A stretch of 64,000 nt of DNA from Dioscorea cayenensis subsp. rotundata (GCF_009730915.1 NC_052488.1:21508305-21572304); one strand, 5' to 3'. Positions 1 through 12,564 are shown, counted from the stretch's first letter. The notes: generated by a model from the sequence alone, not told the origin. Numbers and translations: made by a program.

Positions 1-268
1 AGATCTTTACTTATTCCACCAACCAGGGAGTATTTTTGGACCGATCGGATCGAATCGATCCCTGCCGTTCATTCAACTCTTAGTAACCCTATAAATACTC
101 CCTCATTTTTTGTATACTTTGGAAGATATAGAGAGAGAAAGAAAAGAGAGAAATAAAAGAAGAAAGAAGAAGAAGAACTTAATTCGAGGGTTTTTGGGTT
201 TTTGGTAAATACTCTGGCTCTCTATTCTTATTACTATCTTTACATTTATAACATATATATTCTTAATA
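1..268 (+). repeat. 5' LTR of the copia element (partial)
   Basis: Matches 6055-6308 from the words TATTCCACCAACCAGGG to TTCTTAATA. The start of the LTR lies outside the window. The putative transcription signals CCCTATAAATAC (near 88-100) and the purine-rich leader GAAGAAGAAG are present in both LTR copies. Confidence 0.9.
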
Positions 269-3200
269 CGTTATCAGCACGAATTTGCACATATGATTTT
301 AATTTTCTTTGACTCATCTAATATATATGTTATATATGTGGAATCCATTTCTAACACTGAATGCAGGAAGGATCGACAGGTAATATAATACTGGCAAACC
401 ATACATTTTATTATTACATAATTTCAATCAACAATACATAAGATTTTCTTAGAAGCATACATAAAAAACATACAGTACTAAAGCCAGTAAGGCTAATATT
501 GCCAGTACTTTTAAAATAAACAAGAAAAACAATAATATTATTATTACAATGAGGTTTTCCATCAAATCCAAATTATCAAGCATCATCTTCTAAGTTTTCA
601 CGACGACCTCTCTCCCGTGATCGTTGACAAAACTCGTAAAGATCTGCTGGGCCCTCTCTCTCTTCTCCGACGCCCTTCTCACGACTTCACGGCTCCTTCG
701 AGGTTTCTCCGGTCGGCAACTCGGCCCGGGCTTTTTCTCCGTCGGCCCCCTATTTTCTTCTCTCCATTATTTTTTTACTTCTTCTTCCCTTTTAACTTAT
801 AATCACTTTCAAACAAATTTTAATTCCCAATCTTTCGCAATAATTGCAGGTATGAACAATCATCAGTATACATGAATAGTACCGATACATGAGCAGATCA
901 TCAGTATACATGAATAGTATCGTATACTGAAGCAGATCTGTATACATGAACAATATAGATGCTTTTATGTTTTTATTCGTACTCTCTATTCTAATTACAT
1001 GTTGTATTATTATTTTGAAGAGAAAATGGCAAATATTGCAAAAAGAGAATTTGAGGCCCTTCAAATCTCGGGGAGCGATTATATATCCCCGGAGCCTCGA
1101 TATCAAGCTCCATCCGAAAGCAAGAAACCCGAGTAAAAGCGATTGAGGGCTAATAACAATGAGCCTAGTGATAATAAAGGCGAAGGCCTTAATATTTATA
1201 AGGCATCATATTGATGATGGCTCGAAGAATGAATACTTGACCATTGAGGATACACGGGGAATTGTGGTTATCCCCGAAGAGAGATTTGAACATCTCGGGA
1301 ATGGTCTACTTGCCCAAAGCACGAAATGATTGGTCGAGCCTCGGGTTTCAAGATTTTAAAAGCGTGCAAGAATATAATTCGAGCTATTTAAAATTGTTTT
1401 CAAGATTTTTGTCTCCGTGGAGAAACAGATGATGTAAGGAATGATGCTCGAGAAAAACATTTACAACATTTCACGCATCGAAATGTTATATTACAACAAC
1501 AATATAGAGAAAAGAATTTTTACAAAATTCTCCGAATTAATTTCTTGTCTCCTCGTGGCGGAGCAAAAACAATGAATTGTTGATGCGAGAATCATCAATC
1601 TCGACCATCTGGATCAGCACCACTGCCAGAAATTAATTTTGGGCAAAGAAGATGGCGTGGTCGCGGTGCTAGTTTTAAAAACCGCGGTGGACGAGGAAAT
1701 TATGGTGGTCGAGGACTACGCGGTCGTGGTGGGGGCCGAAATAATATCGGACCACGCGATAATAGAATTGATGTACATCAACAGAAGCAACAAAGCCACA
1801 AGATGGGGTTAGAGACAAAGAAAGATACATGCTATCGTTGTGGCCCGGAAGGTCATTGGTCCAGAATTTGCAGGACCCCAAAACATTTTGTCCATCTTTA
1901 CCAAGAATCACTTAAAAAACAAGAAAGGTAAAGATATTGAGACAAATTTTTCACGACAACCCCATAGTTGATCCAATTGAGGATAATTCCATAAATAATT
2001 TAAATGTGAATCGAAAAATACATATTTAGATATGTCGATTTCCTTATAGACTAGTTTGTAATATGTCTTTATGTTTTATTAAATTATGTTTTTTTCTTTT
2101 GTTTTGTTAGAATATGGTCGATGATGAATGCATTATTGATCATGGGACAACGCATACTATTTTGACAAGAAAAAAATATATTTTATATCCTTATCAATGA
2201 GAAAGGCATATATAGCCACAATAGCAGTGGTCATCGGACACGGTTGAAGGTTCTGGAGAAGCGAGCATTGATGTTGCTAAATGGAACATCCTTGCGGATG
2301 AAAAAAATGCTCTCTATTCCCCTAAGTCTAGGAGGAACCTTTTTAAGCTTTTAAAGATATACGTCTCAATGGATATCATTTTAGAGACGGTTGATAAGGA
2401 AGGAAAAGAATATCTTTATATTACACAAGTCATTTCATGCCAAAAAGCGTGTACTTGAAAGCTTTCCCGTATATCCTCGGGATTATATTTTACACGTATT
2501 AAAGTGATGGAATCACATACGGTGATTAACCCGGAAGGTTAATGACCCGAGATATTTAAAATATGGCATGAAAGACTTGGACATCCGGGATGCTATTATG
2601 TTGCTGCCGGATTATTACTAGTTCTCATGGACACCTCATCGAAGGATTATAAAAATCCTAACACATAATGAATATGCATGTTCAAGATGTTCAATGGGAA
2701 AAGCTAATAACCGACCTTTTTATAACAAAGGTGATCGGTGAATCTCCTAAATTTTTTTAGAAAGAATACGAGGAAACATTTGTGGACCAATACATCCGTC
2801 TATGGACCATTTAGGTATTTTTATGGTTTTTAATCGATCGATCGACTAGATGGTCCCATGTTTCACTACATCTACAAGGAATGTAGCATTTGCAAGGTTA
2901 TTGGCACAAATTATCAAGCTTTAAAAGCACAATTTCAGATTATCCCATAAAGACAATTCGTCTTGATAATCTTTGGTGAATTTTTCATCAAAAATCATTT
3001 TATGATTATCGTATGGCGATTGGAATACATGTTGAGCATCCAAAGTAGCTCATGTACATACCCAAAAATGGGTTAGCGGAGTCATTAATTAAAAAGACTC
3101 CAGATTATTGCCGATCAATGTTATTAAGAACAAACCGCCTACAAGTGCGTGGGGTCATGCTATTTTGCATGCTCGCAGACTTTTTATACTGGATCCCGAC

Positions 3201-5908
3201 CCAATCTGCATGTAATTCATATTCACCACACCAACTTATATGGGTAAAGAGCCCGATATTTCATATATAAGAATATTTTGGTTTATGCGAGATATGTGCC
3301 AATACCACCACCAAATTATACAAAAATGGGTCCACAACGCGGACTTGGTATATATGTTGGTTATGATTCCCCTTCAATTATACTGATATTTAGAACCATT
3401 AACGGGGGATGTATTTCATCGCAAGATTTGCAGATTGTCATTTCGATGAATCTGCCTTCCCTGCATTAGGGGAGAAATGATTACTCAAAAATGAGCCAAA
3501 AGAAATTGATTGGAATGCATCACGATTACATACATATGATCCTCGTATTTCAATGAATGTGAACTTGAAGTTCAAAGGATCATTAAATTGCAAAATATTG
3601 CAAAATGAAAATACACGATGCATTCATCGATACTAAAAATGGTAACCAAATCATATATACCAGTCGCTAATGCTCCCTCGCAAGAATTGAGATTCCTAAG
3701 AATCCATCGAAAGAAAATCAAGTAGAAAAATAAACCACGACAAAAAAACGTGGAAGACCAATTAGCGCCAAAGATTCACTCCAAGAAAAAGGAAGCAGAA
3801 AAATAAAGAAAAGGATCTCCCATGTAAAGAGGAAGAGGAAATTATAAAACCCTCAGAACAAGTTAATGAAGAATCGATGGGGGATGATATTTACGAAAAA
3901 TGTTGAAAAATTCAATTTGCTATGTAGATGATGGTCAAAGATCGAATCGGCGTGAGACCCGAAAAAATAAATGATATATTCATCTACAATGCAGCTACGA
4001 GATATAGAAATAAATACCGATAATGATCCGAGCCACGATCCATCGAAGAATGTCGACAAAGAAATGATTGGCAAAATGGAAAGAAGCTATCCAGTCGAGC
4101 TAAATTCCCTATCAAAAGCGTGAGGTGTTTGGGCGATAGTGCCAACACTGGAAGGGATAAAACCGATCGGTTATAAATGGGTGTTTGTGAGAAAAAAGAA
4201 ATGAAAAATAATCAAATTATGAGATACAAAGCAAGATCTGGTTGCTCAAGGTTTTTCTCAAATGCCCGGTATTGATTATGAAGAGACATACTCTCCCGTA
4301 ATGGATGGAATTACTTTTTCGATTTTTTTAATTGCCATGGCGAAATAGTAATAAATTAGATATCGCAGATTGATGGATGTTGTCACAGAGATATCCGTAT
4401 GGATTACTTGAAAATGACATATATATGAAAAATCCCCGAAGGATATAGAAAAAAACAAACATTACAAATAATCATCATTTATACTCTATTAAATTACGGA
4501 GATCTCTTTATGGGTTAAAAACAATCCGGGACTGGGATGTGGTATAACCGTCTCGATGAATATCTTATAAAAAGAAGGATACCAAAATGATAGTATATGT
4601 CCATGTGTGTTTATTAAAAAGTTATACTAACGGTTTTGTTGTGATAGCGATGATATGTGGATGATTTAAATCTTGTAGGCACTCCTTCCGAAATTGCAGA
4701 CTACAGAGATCATATCCGAAAAAGAATTTGAAATGAAAGATTTGGGAAAGACCAAATTCGTCTAGGTATACAAATCGAGCACTTATCCTCGGGAATATTT
4801 GTGCATCAATCAACCCTATACGTAGAAAAGGTCGTCAAGATATTCAATATGGAGAAGGCTTATCCACTTGAGTACGCCTGATGGTCGTCCGAACTCTTGA
4901 TGTTCGGAAAGATCCATTTCACCACCCGGAAGAAGGAGAGATCATTCTTGGTCCGAAACTCCATATTTAAGCTGCAATCGGTGCATTAATGTATCTTCGA
5001 AATAATACGAGACCGGATATAGCTTTTTGCGATAAATCTTCTAGCAAGATACGGTTCTACACCGACACGAAGACACCTGGAAAGGAATAAAAAGATGTGC
5101 TACGTTATTTACGAGGAACTACGGATCCGGGTTTATTCTATCGACATGAGTCTTCATCCAACCTCACGAGGTTTTCTTGATCTCTGGGTATCCGTCCGAT
5201 CCTCATAGAGGGCGATCTCGGGACCGGATACATGTTTTCTTACAATGGTACGACTATCTCATGGCGTTCCACAAAAACAAACTCTTATGACTACTTCATC
5301 AAATCATGTCTGAAATTCTAGCTCTCCATGAAGCAAGTCGTGAATGCCAGATGGTTACGATCTATGATTGGGCATATACGATAGTCCCGCAAATTACCAT
5401 CGATAACAACAAATGCTACGATGAATTTATGAAGACAACAATGCTTGTATTTCTCAAATACAAGGAGGTTATATTAAAGGTGATGAGCGAAACATATATC
5501 ACCAAAATTTTTTTCTACACTCATGATCTACTGAGAAGAAGGCGTTATAGAAGTTCAAAAGATTCGATCCAGGTGAGAATCAGTCGATCTATTCACAAAA
5601 ATCACTTCCTAAGTGCATTCACCAAAGACTTATATACAAAATCGGGATGAGAAGACTTAAGGATGTAAGTACTTCGATATGAGTTAAAAAGTTATTTATT
5701 TGAGGGGGAGACTGTACTCTTTTTCCCTTCGCCAAGGTTTTTGTCCCAATGGGTTTTTCCGAGGCAAGGTTTTTAATGAGGCGATGAACCCTCAAATGTG
5801 CCAAGGATAGTGTATTCTTTTTCCTTAGCTAGGTTTTTATCCCACTGGGTTTTTCCTAGCAAGGTTTTAACGAGGCATATTTTTTGGTCGTAGGCATCCA
5901 AGGGGGAG

Positions 5909-6308
5909 TGTTATAAACAAATATTTTTAATGGATGCCTAATGTAGCAATTTCACTGTAGCAGCCGGCATTACTATAGCAACTTCTAGATATTACTGTAG
6001 CAGTCGCAACACTGTAGCAGTCGCCATGTGGTACTGTAGCAGCCGCCGGTACTGTTACTATTCCACCAACCAGGGTATTTTGGACCGTCGGATCGAATCG
6101 ATCCTGGCCGTTCATTCAACTCTTGTAACCCTATAAATACCCCCTCATTTTGTATACTTTGGAAGATATAGAGAAGAGAAAGAAAAGAGAGAAATAAAAG
6201 AAGAAAGAAGAAGAACTTAATTCTTCAGGGTTTTTGGGTTTTTGGTAAATACTCTGGCTCTCTATTCTTATTACTATCTTTACATTTATAACATATATAT
6301 TCTTAATA
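5909..6308 (+). repeat. 3' LTR of the copia element
   Basis: Begins TGTTATAA directly after the polypurine tract and ends in the same TTATAACATATATATTC stretch as the left LTR. The first part carries short repeats of the type ACTGTAGCAGC, several copies between 5940 and 6050. These lie in the part of the LTR whose 5' partner is outside the window. Confidence 0.88.
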
Positions 6309-7560
6309 ATATATATATATTTGTTGGAGAAAATGGAGCTTGTGTATAAGTCTAGGACTTTCTTGTCCTAATCTCCATTAGAAGAAAATGAAGAAAGTTG
6401 TTTATCAGTCCAACTAGATCTCTATTCCATAAAAAGAAGAAAGTAATCAACTAAATTTAGCATGATTGAAAGACAAGCAATATTGAACTATCAAGTAGTA
6501 CAGATCATGACAAACCATTTTCAATGATTTTAAATAATTTGAAATTAAGGGGTAGACTTAAAATACAAAACATTTGATTCCATAGATGCCAAGATTGAAG
6601 TATTTGTTTATTTTTTTCATAGAACCAAACACAAGAAACTAATTAAACATGGTGGAATTGCTTTAGAATTTATAAGCATCGGTATAGTGTTTTGGATGTG
6701 ATGGTGGCCCTTATAAACATAGATCATGAGGTTTGTATTCATATGTTCATTAATTAGCTTCTATTTAGAAAAGTGCAACTTTAATTAGCACAATGATAAA
6801 GTGGCAACAAATCATGCAACAATAGTAACTTGAAAGTTATATGTCAAAAGGCTTCACTATCAGATCAACTCATTAAAAGTATCAAACAGATGCTGAAATC
6901 TGGCCTAAAATGCCAACAAATAAATCATATATTTTTCTTCTAGTTTGCTATGCGAAACTATAAACTATAAACTTATATATATTCAAATTTATATTTTTCT
7001 AATTAACCGATTAACTACTAGAATATATTATGTAGATACATGTTACTTATTTTAATTATAGGCATAAGATGGGATAATTTAATTTTAAAAATAAAATCAT
7101 CATATACGATTTTTATTATAATTCTTAATATACTGATCTAGTTTGAATTTAACTTTGTATTTATTGTTTATAAAATTAATACATAACTACAACAAAAATA
7201 AGTTGTCCGTCCCAACTACTTAAGATTGGCTACATGAATCCTTCTTTTATACATTATTTATATTGTATAAAATTAAAAAATTTCAGATGGCTTCATTCTT
7301 TATATATATATATATATATATTGAATGTTTGATTTATTTAATTAATATGATTATATTGATTATATGAGCATAATTATATAATATATTGAAATGGTATGTG
7401 TAAAATTAGTTTATTTAGTTTTTGGCTCGTCATATAATTTAGTAAAATCTAAATTTTTATTTAAAAAAACAAAAAATTATAAAATTATAACAAAACCTTT
7501 TTCTGATTCACCTCCCTAAACATTAATAATTATTAAAACTAAGCGAGTTTTTAACATTCC
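6309..7560. other. AT-rich intergenic DNA
   Basis: About 1.25 kb with no open frame or motif I recognise. A short TA repeat lies at 7301-7321. It separates the copia element from the PPR gene and presumably holds that gene's promoter. Confidence 0.6.
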
Positions 7561-7631
7561 CGCGTCGCCATTAAAACCACTCCAAAACCTCGCAAACACT
7601 CGCCGGAGAAGAAGAAGAAGAAGAGTCTCCG

Positions 7632-9267
7632 ATGCCTCTCGAAACCCTCCGCTTCTTCGCTCGTCTCCAGAAGCTCTCCCTCTTCCCTCGCACCACCACC
7701 TTCAACCTCCGCCTCCACCGCCTCCTCCGCGCCTCCCTCGGCGACCTCGCCCTTCAAGATCCTCTCTTCCTTCGTCTCCCGCGGCTTCCGCCCCCATCTC
7801 TCCTCTGTGAACGCCACACTACACCTCTTCTCCCTCCTCCGCAACCCAGCCGCCTCCGAATCCCTCCTCTCCTCCATGCCCGCCCTCTCTCTCCACCCCG
7901 ATCTCTTCTCCTTCAACTCCCTCCTTCATGCCTACTGTCGAGCCGGCGAACTCTTTGGCGCCTCCCGCGTCATTCCCCGTGTCCTCTCCCTTGGCCTCCA
8001 CCCCGATCCCGTCACTTTCAACACCATCATCGCCGCGCTCTGCCGGCAAAGCTTGCGGCTTCCGGCTCTGTGTTTTCTCGGAGCCATGCGCAAGTACTGT
8101 AAGCCTAATGTCGTCACTTACTCTACTTTGATAGATATGTTCTGCAAAATGGGTGATTTGGATAGTGCTCACAAGGTGTTTATTGATATGCGCTTTGAGA
8201 ATGGAGTCTTGCCGAATGCCGTGACTTTCACTTGTTTGATCGATGGGTTTTGCAAGAACGATAGATTGGATGAGGCGTTGAGGTTGTATGAGAGAATGGT
8301 GGAGATGGGAATGTCGCCGAATGTATTCACGTTTAACGCTCTTGTGGATGGGGTTTGTAAGCAAGGATTGATGGAGAAGGCCGAGAAAGTGTTTGATGAA
8401 ATGCGTGAGAGAGGAGTGAAGCCTAATGCTGTTGTTTATACATCCATGATGAATGGGTATTTCAAGAAGGGGGATTTGGATGCGGCAATGAGGTATTTCA
8501 ATGAAATGCATGGAAGAGGACATCAGCTTGATGTTAAGGGTTATGGAGTGGTTATCTCCGGGTTTTGTAGCAATGGCCAATTGGATAGAGCTTTAGCGGT
8601 TAAGCAAGAGATGGAGAAGAGGAATTTGGTTGCCGATAAGGTTATTTTGACCGTTCTCATGTATGCTTACTTTAGAGCTGGTGATGTGAAGAAGGGTTTG
8701 TGTTTGTTTGATGAAATGAATGGGAGTGGGATGGATCCTGATGCAGTTGCTGTTTCAGTGGTGGTGGATGGACTATGCAAGAATGGGCTTCTGAAAGAAG
8801 CAAAAGAATTTCTTTCAAGAGCAAAACACACTAATGAAGTCTCACATACTATACTTTTTGATGGATTTTGCAAGTTTGGAGATATAAACGAGGCCGAGAA
8901 GGTTTTTCTCAAAATGTCAGAGGTGGGTATTAAGTTTGATAAGTTTGGGTACACATCACGTATTGCAGGGCTCTGTAGAGAAGGCAATGTCATGGAGGCA
9001 TTTCAGCTGAAGAATGTTATGCTACAGAATGGTGTCGATCCTGATTTACTTACTTTTAGCACTCTTATTTGGGGTTTGGCCGAAAGAGGACTAATGGTTG
9101 AAGCGAGACAGGTTTTTGATGATATGGTGCAAAAAGAAATCACTCCAGACTCTGTGGTGTATGAAATCCTGACCAGGGGTTATCTCAAGCAGAATGACAC
9201 TAGTGCATTGCCAGGATTGCAGCATGATATGGAAAAGAGAGGTCTGATAAGGAAAACCAAATCATAA
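7632..9267 (+). CDS. P-class pentatricopeptide repeat protein, one-base frameshift near its N-terminus
   Basis: An intronless run of about 13 PPR motifs of roughly 35 residues, for example NVVTYSTLIDMFCKMGDLDSA and NAVTFTCLIDGFCKNDRLDEA. There is no E or DYW tail, so this is the P class. Such proteins bind organelle RNA and steer its processing or translation. The architecture and wording recall Arabidopsis At1g11710, as remembered and not searched. Translation from the ATG at 7632 reads MPLETLRFFARLQKLSLFPR through GDLAL. The repeat continues one frame over (ILSSFVSRGFRPH). Dropping one T of the pair at 7753-7754 joins the two into 544 residues without a stop. Without that correction, the main frame's first ATG is at 7876. 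The first 450 bases are extremely C-rich, the rest AT-richer. The extra T may be a consensus error. Confidence 0.88.
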
Positions 9268-10052
9268 TCAGGATACAAAAAGGATTTCCTTGAATTTTGT
9301 AGACTAACAGTTTCGGTGTGAAAGGAGCTCTTCTGAAGCATAGTATATGAGTAAAACAAGAGTTGCTAAGGGACTGCACAACGGATAAAGACAAAATTTT
9401 TCTGCTGTAATGAAGATGTATACTTAGTTGAAGCTGCAATAGATTCTATTCAGGTCAGTCCAGCTCCTAATTTTTTCTCCAATTAAGATGATGTCTCTCT
9501 AGGCTCTTTTACTTTCTTTTCATTGTAGAAAGCACCGAGAATATTGACAGTACAGCAGAGGTGGATTTGTATTATTCCAATCCTAAAGGTAATGATTAAT
9601 ACAATTATATATCTGTTCTGTGACATCTATGTGGAGAATTTTTTTCAGCAGGGTCATTGTCTGAGACATTATATGTTCAGAATGTGAGTTAGATATTGTA
9701 CCGATTCTTCATTCTTTATGTGTATAATTCTGTCGATAAATATTTCTTTATGCTAAACTAGTCACTTCTCCAGATATAGGCATCAGATTCCATCAGTCAC
9801 TAACATCGGCTCTTATCATTAGAAAAACCTCTTCGCCACCCAAACACAATATTCTTTTTCCACATATTTCTTCAGTTTGAAGCCTAAACATGCACAATCT
9901 TGTAAAATTACATCTTAAGACATTTCATTGCAAGATCCTTAGTCGAGGTTTTAGAGGACATTTTAGGGATTACACATCTTTCTAATGCTTGTTAAGTGAA
10001 ATGATATATAGGGATTGAAGATAAAGAGAACAAGTAGTCTGATTGGAGTTTC
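9268..10052. other. PPR 3' untranslated region and intergenic spacer
   Basis: No coding frame recognised. Splice-like words (CAGGTCAGT near 9450 with TTGTAG near 9528, and AAAGGTAATG near 9585 with TTTCAG near 9648) would fit small introns in a 3' untranslated region, but this is inference only. Confidence 0.35.
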
Positions 10053-10373
10053 ATGGAGAACAGGTCATCTTCTGACTTGAGACTTGCAGCCATTGTTTTC
10101 GCTCTTCTTGCTCTGATAAGGCCGTCATTCAATATCGGTAGAAGAGCACAGATGCTAGAAGATGAAGACGGAAGCCGAAGCTTAGTCTCTTGGCTGCCGT
10201 TGTTGCTTGTTCTTGTGATTTTAGGAATCAACGTCGTGCAATTCACTGACAAGAGGTTCATGAAGTTTGATCCTTATTGGATACACAGAGTAGGAGGTTC
10301 ATCATTGGGGATTGCTGCTCTCCTTCTCATGCTTGCTCTAATTCTCAGGTGTAAGGCTTCTCTTGGTAGTTAA
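10053..10373 (+). CDS. Small three-helix membrane protein, plant-type, function unknown
   Basis: A 106-residue intronless frame starting MENRSSSDLRLAAIVFALLA. Three hydrophobic segments can be seen: about residues 9-27 (LAAIVFALLALIRPSF), 45-62 (SWLPLLLVLVILGINVV) and 83-101 (SLGIAALLLMLALILRC). Between them lie a short acidic loop (MLEDEDGSRS) and a basic, aromatic loop (DKRFMKFDPYWIHRVGG). The ATG has A at -3 and is the first in the frame. A possible poly(A) signal lies near 10450. Composition and the even spread of polar loops suggest a real protein, and it resembles short uncharacterised plant membrane proteins. I cannot assign a function. Confidence 0.7.
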   Translation: MENRSSSDLRLAAIVFALLALIRPSFNIGRRAQMLEDEDGSRSLVSWLPLLLVLVILGINVVQFTDKRFMKFDPYWIHRVGGSSLGIAALLLMLALILRCKASLGS

Positions 10374-10484
10374 TTGTGCCTGTTGTTGTTATTGTAGAGT
10401 TTGTAAAAAAACATTGTAAATTTAGCTTCTCATTCCAAAGCTTATCGCAATGATATAAAGTCTGAAACATTACTCATTGTACTG

Positions 10485-10745
10485 TAAAATTGTTCAGCAA
10501 TATGTCTACTCATAAAAGAGTTGTTCACATTTCTCTCCGGAGTTAAAGGTCAAGAATTTGAATCTCTTCTGAGTGTTCGACAATATAACTTATCGATATT
10601 TATTAAAAAAAAAGAGAGTTGTTCAACTATCAACATGAAAAAGAACAACAAAGGAACAAATGAAATCCTCGTTCATGTGAATCGGTAGAACTCCCAAACC
10701 AAAAGCATGAATAAGAGTGAACATATTCAGTTTGCCATCAATCAA
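10485..10745 (-). pseudogene. Relic of the 3' end of the GPI-anchored protein gene, split by a SINE fragment
   Basis: Two blocks (10485-10517 and 10616-10745) match 19028-19170, the 3' untranslated region and last codons of the gene at 19140-21034. Shared words include AATGAAATCCTC, TTCATGTGAAT and ACCAAAAGCAT. The rest of the gene is not visible nearby. It looks like a partial duplication, or the remains of a tandem copy. Confidence 0.7.
10528..10615 (+). mobile_element. SINE-like fragment with 10-bp target duplication
   Basis: An 88-bp insert interrupts the relic above. It is flanked by GAGTTGTTCA at 10518-10527 and 10616-10625. It contains a degenerate pol III B box (AATTTGAATCTC) and ends in an A-rich tail (TATTTATTAAAAAAAAA). 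There is no A box, so it is probably 5'-truncated. Confidence 0.55.
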
Positions 10746-10825
10746 TGCATTCAAAATCTTCACTGGAGGATGATGAGAGCATGTCTTTAGAAAGATTGTG
10801 AGTTACACATGGCATTACATGAATT

Positions 10826-11532
10826 TTAAAACTTAAAATTGTTAGCAGCCATAGGAACTGATTCTAGAATGACTAGCAGTTGTATCCATTCACAAGACCA
10901 AGCAATAACTTCTTCCCTGATAATTTCTCCTTCATCTCTGAATTGCTTGCCTGGTTCCTTATAATCCTCAACCGATTGAATTTGTCTGTAACACAAATCC
11001 ACATTTTAACATGGAACTGGATCTGCTACATCTGTGTGGAAATTACTTCATGTCAGAATAAATGTGGTTTAATTAATTGTGCTGTGATGTTCCTTACTTT
11101 ATTAATGATTTCATCATCATCATCATCATCTTCTAAATGACAATGAAATTGCAATATCACATTTTTGTTTGTAAATTGATGAGAAAATAACAAGGGAGAA
11201 GGCAAACATAGTAAAAGCTCCAATTTTTGAACACCAGAGTGGGAAAGACAAGGCCTTTTGCATGCAGACTGGTTTGTGGAGACTTCAGCTTCAAATCTGT
11301 TGATTTCCTGCATTTTTTGTTGAAGTCCTTTGTACTTAAAATCATTGTCCATCAAGTCTTGAGCATCATAAACGACATCTTTGCGCTGTTCCAAAAGATT
11401 TGCAACACTCTTGTCTTGTTTATGTAGTTTCTTGGCCACACGCAGAGTTCCTTTGATTTTCTTCATCGTATGTGCCAAACCTCTCATAATAATAAATGCT
11501 GATGGATCATAAATTTTTAACAAAATAGACAA
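10826..11532 (-). CDS. Possible two-exon gene fragment, unrecognised
   Basis: Two adjacent stretches on the minus strand read like exons. The upstream one (about 11220-11490) contains KKIKGTLRVAKKLHKQDKS, a lysine-rich and helix-prone run. The downstream one (10826-10985) follows an acceptor TTACAG and reads QIQSVEDYKEPGKQFRDEGE, then EEVIAWSCEWIQLLVILES to a stop. The open frame also runs on from the first exon into an Asp-rich tail made by a CAT repeat at 11110-11130, which is probably intron. I do not recognise the family, and upstream exons are not apparent before the LINE at 12043. It may be a gene cut off by that insertion. Confidence 0.3.
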
Positions 11533-11534
11533 TA

Positions 11535-12027
11535 GAGGATAAAAATTGACAGAAACAAATAAAATAAGAAAAATAGGAAAACAAACTAGTCAAACAAATA
11601 ATAACAAGCTGAAATATAAATGTAAATTAAATCCACCACAAGTGTTTGGAAAATAGAAAAAATGTGCAGAAAAATTGTTGGACAAAACATGAGGCAAAGG
11701 CAGTCAATAGTTAAATATCGGAAGTTTTATTTTGTGAGATATATGATTTCATTTGGCATAGGTAGTGACTTCTCAAATGTGATATTTCAAGAATCTGAAA
11801 CTGCATCTAGCTAAAGAATAATTATATAGTCAATTTTACATATAGGCTTTAAAAATAAAATTGTTATGCATGAGAAAATATGGTTATTCCGTTCAAACCA
11901 AATATTCTATCAAATCTCTCAAATAAAATATTTTCTTAATTAAGAAAAAAAAAACCATGGAGGCATCAGAAGGAATAAATATGTATAGTTTAGTTTTGGC
12001 CATGCCGGAGTGCATCATCTCTAGTAA
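11535..12027. other. AT-rich spacer
   Basis: No gene or repeat recognised between the possible gene fragment and the LINE target duplication. Confidence 0.5.
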
Positions 12028-12564
12028 TCGCTTCCTAGTTTTGAAGAAAAGTGGATAAACCACTGATATATTGAAAGGAAAGGCGAAAGTACAAAGAGAT
12101 AAATTCTCTCACCAGAAGTGAGGGGGACAAAGTACAGGAAATAAAACAGAGAAGCATAAAGTAGATAAAAGTCTAAGCGTAGGAAGACACCGCTCCGGCA
12201 TCTCAGCTCTGCTCTAGAAATGTAGAAGGAGCAACTACTCCCCGAGCTGCATTGTGGTCGGGATCGCGGTGAGGATTTGAGGCTCTAGCCATCGAGAAGT
12301 TGAGTGAGCGCTTTGATTTTTCCGTGATGCTTCATTGAGATTTAGTTGATGCCTATCGCCAGATTGCTGAGAACCAAGAAAGAAGCATATTAGCGCTTTT
12401 ATAAATAATATTGAGATGCGATGATGCAGATCAACTCGGAAGATGCGATTGTTTCTTTTCAAGCCAAATATTCCACAAGATTGCACTGGGAAGTGAGGTC
12501 CCGGAGGATTCATTGCTGAGGAACTAAGGATGGTATCCAAATGGTCCGGAGCAAAGGAATTGTC

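Larger units (their letters stand above)
1..6308 (+). mobile_element. Ty1/copia LTR retrotransposon, broken, left end cut by window
   Basis: Two copies of one LTR bracket an internal region in the gag-to-RNase H order of Ty1/copia elements. A primer-binding-site-like stretch (TTATCAGCACGA) follows the left LTR. A gag start reading MANIAKREFEALQIS lies near 1026. A CCHC zinc knuckle (CYRCGPEGHWSRIC) lies near 1831-1872, a protease-like DHGTTHT stretch near 2135, integrase-like sequence from about 2550 to 3500, and reverse transcriptase and RNase H from about 4100 to 5650. A polypurine tract (AGGGGGAG) abuts the right LTR. The internal region is interrupted many times and is a fossil. The two LTRs remain very similar over the shared 265 bases, differing by a few substitutions and some short length differences, so the insertion looks fairly recent. 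No target duplication can be read because the left flank is outside the window. Confidence 0.9.

Noticed and set aside
7819-8580. 253-codon open frame on the minus strand
   Set aside because: It is the antisense shadow of the C-rich PPR gene and has no features of its own.
11053-11220. Asp-rich tail of the frame at 11053-11532
   Set aside because: It comes from a CAT repeat and is more likely intron sequence than protein.
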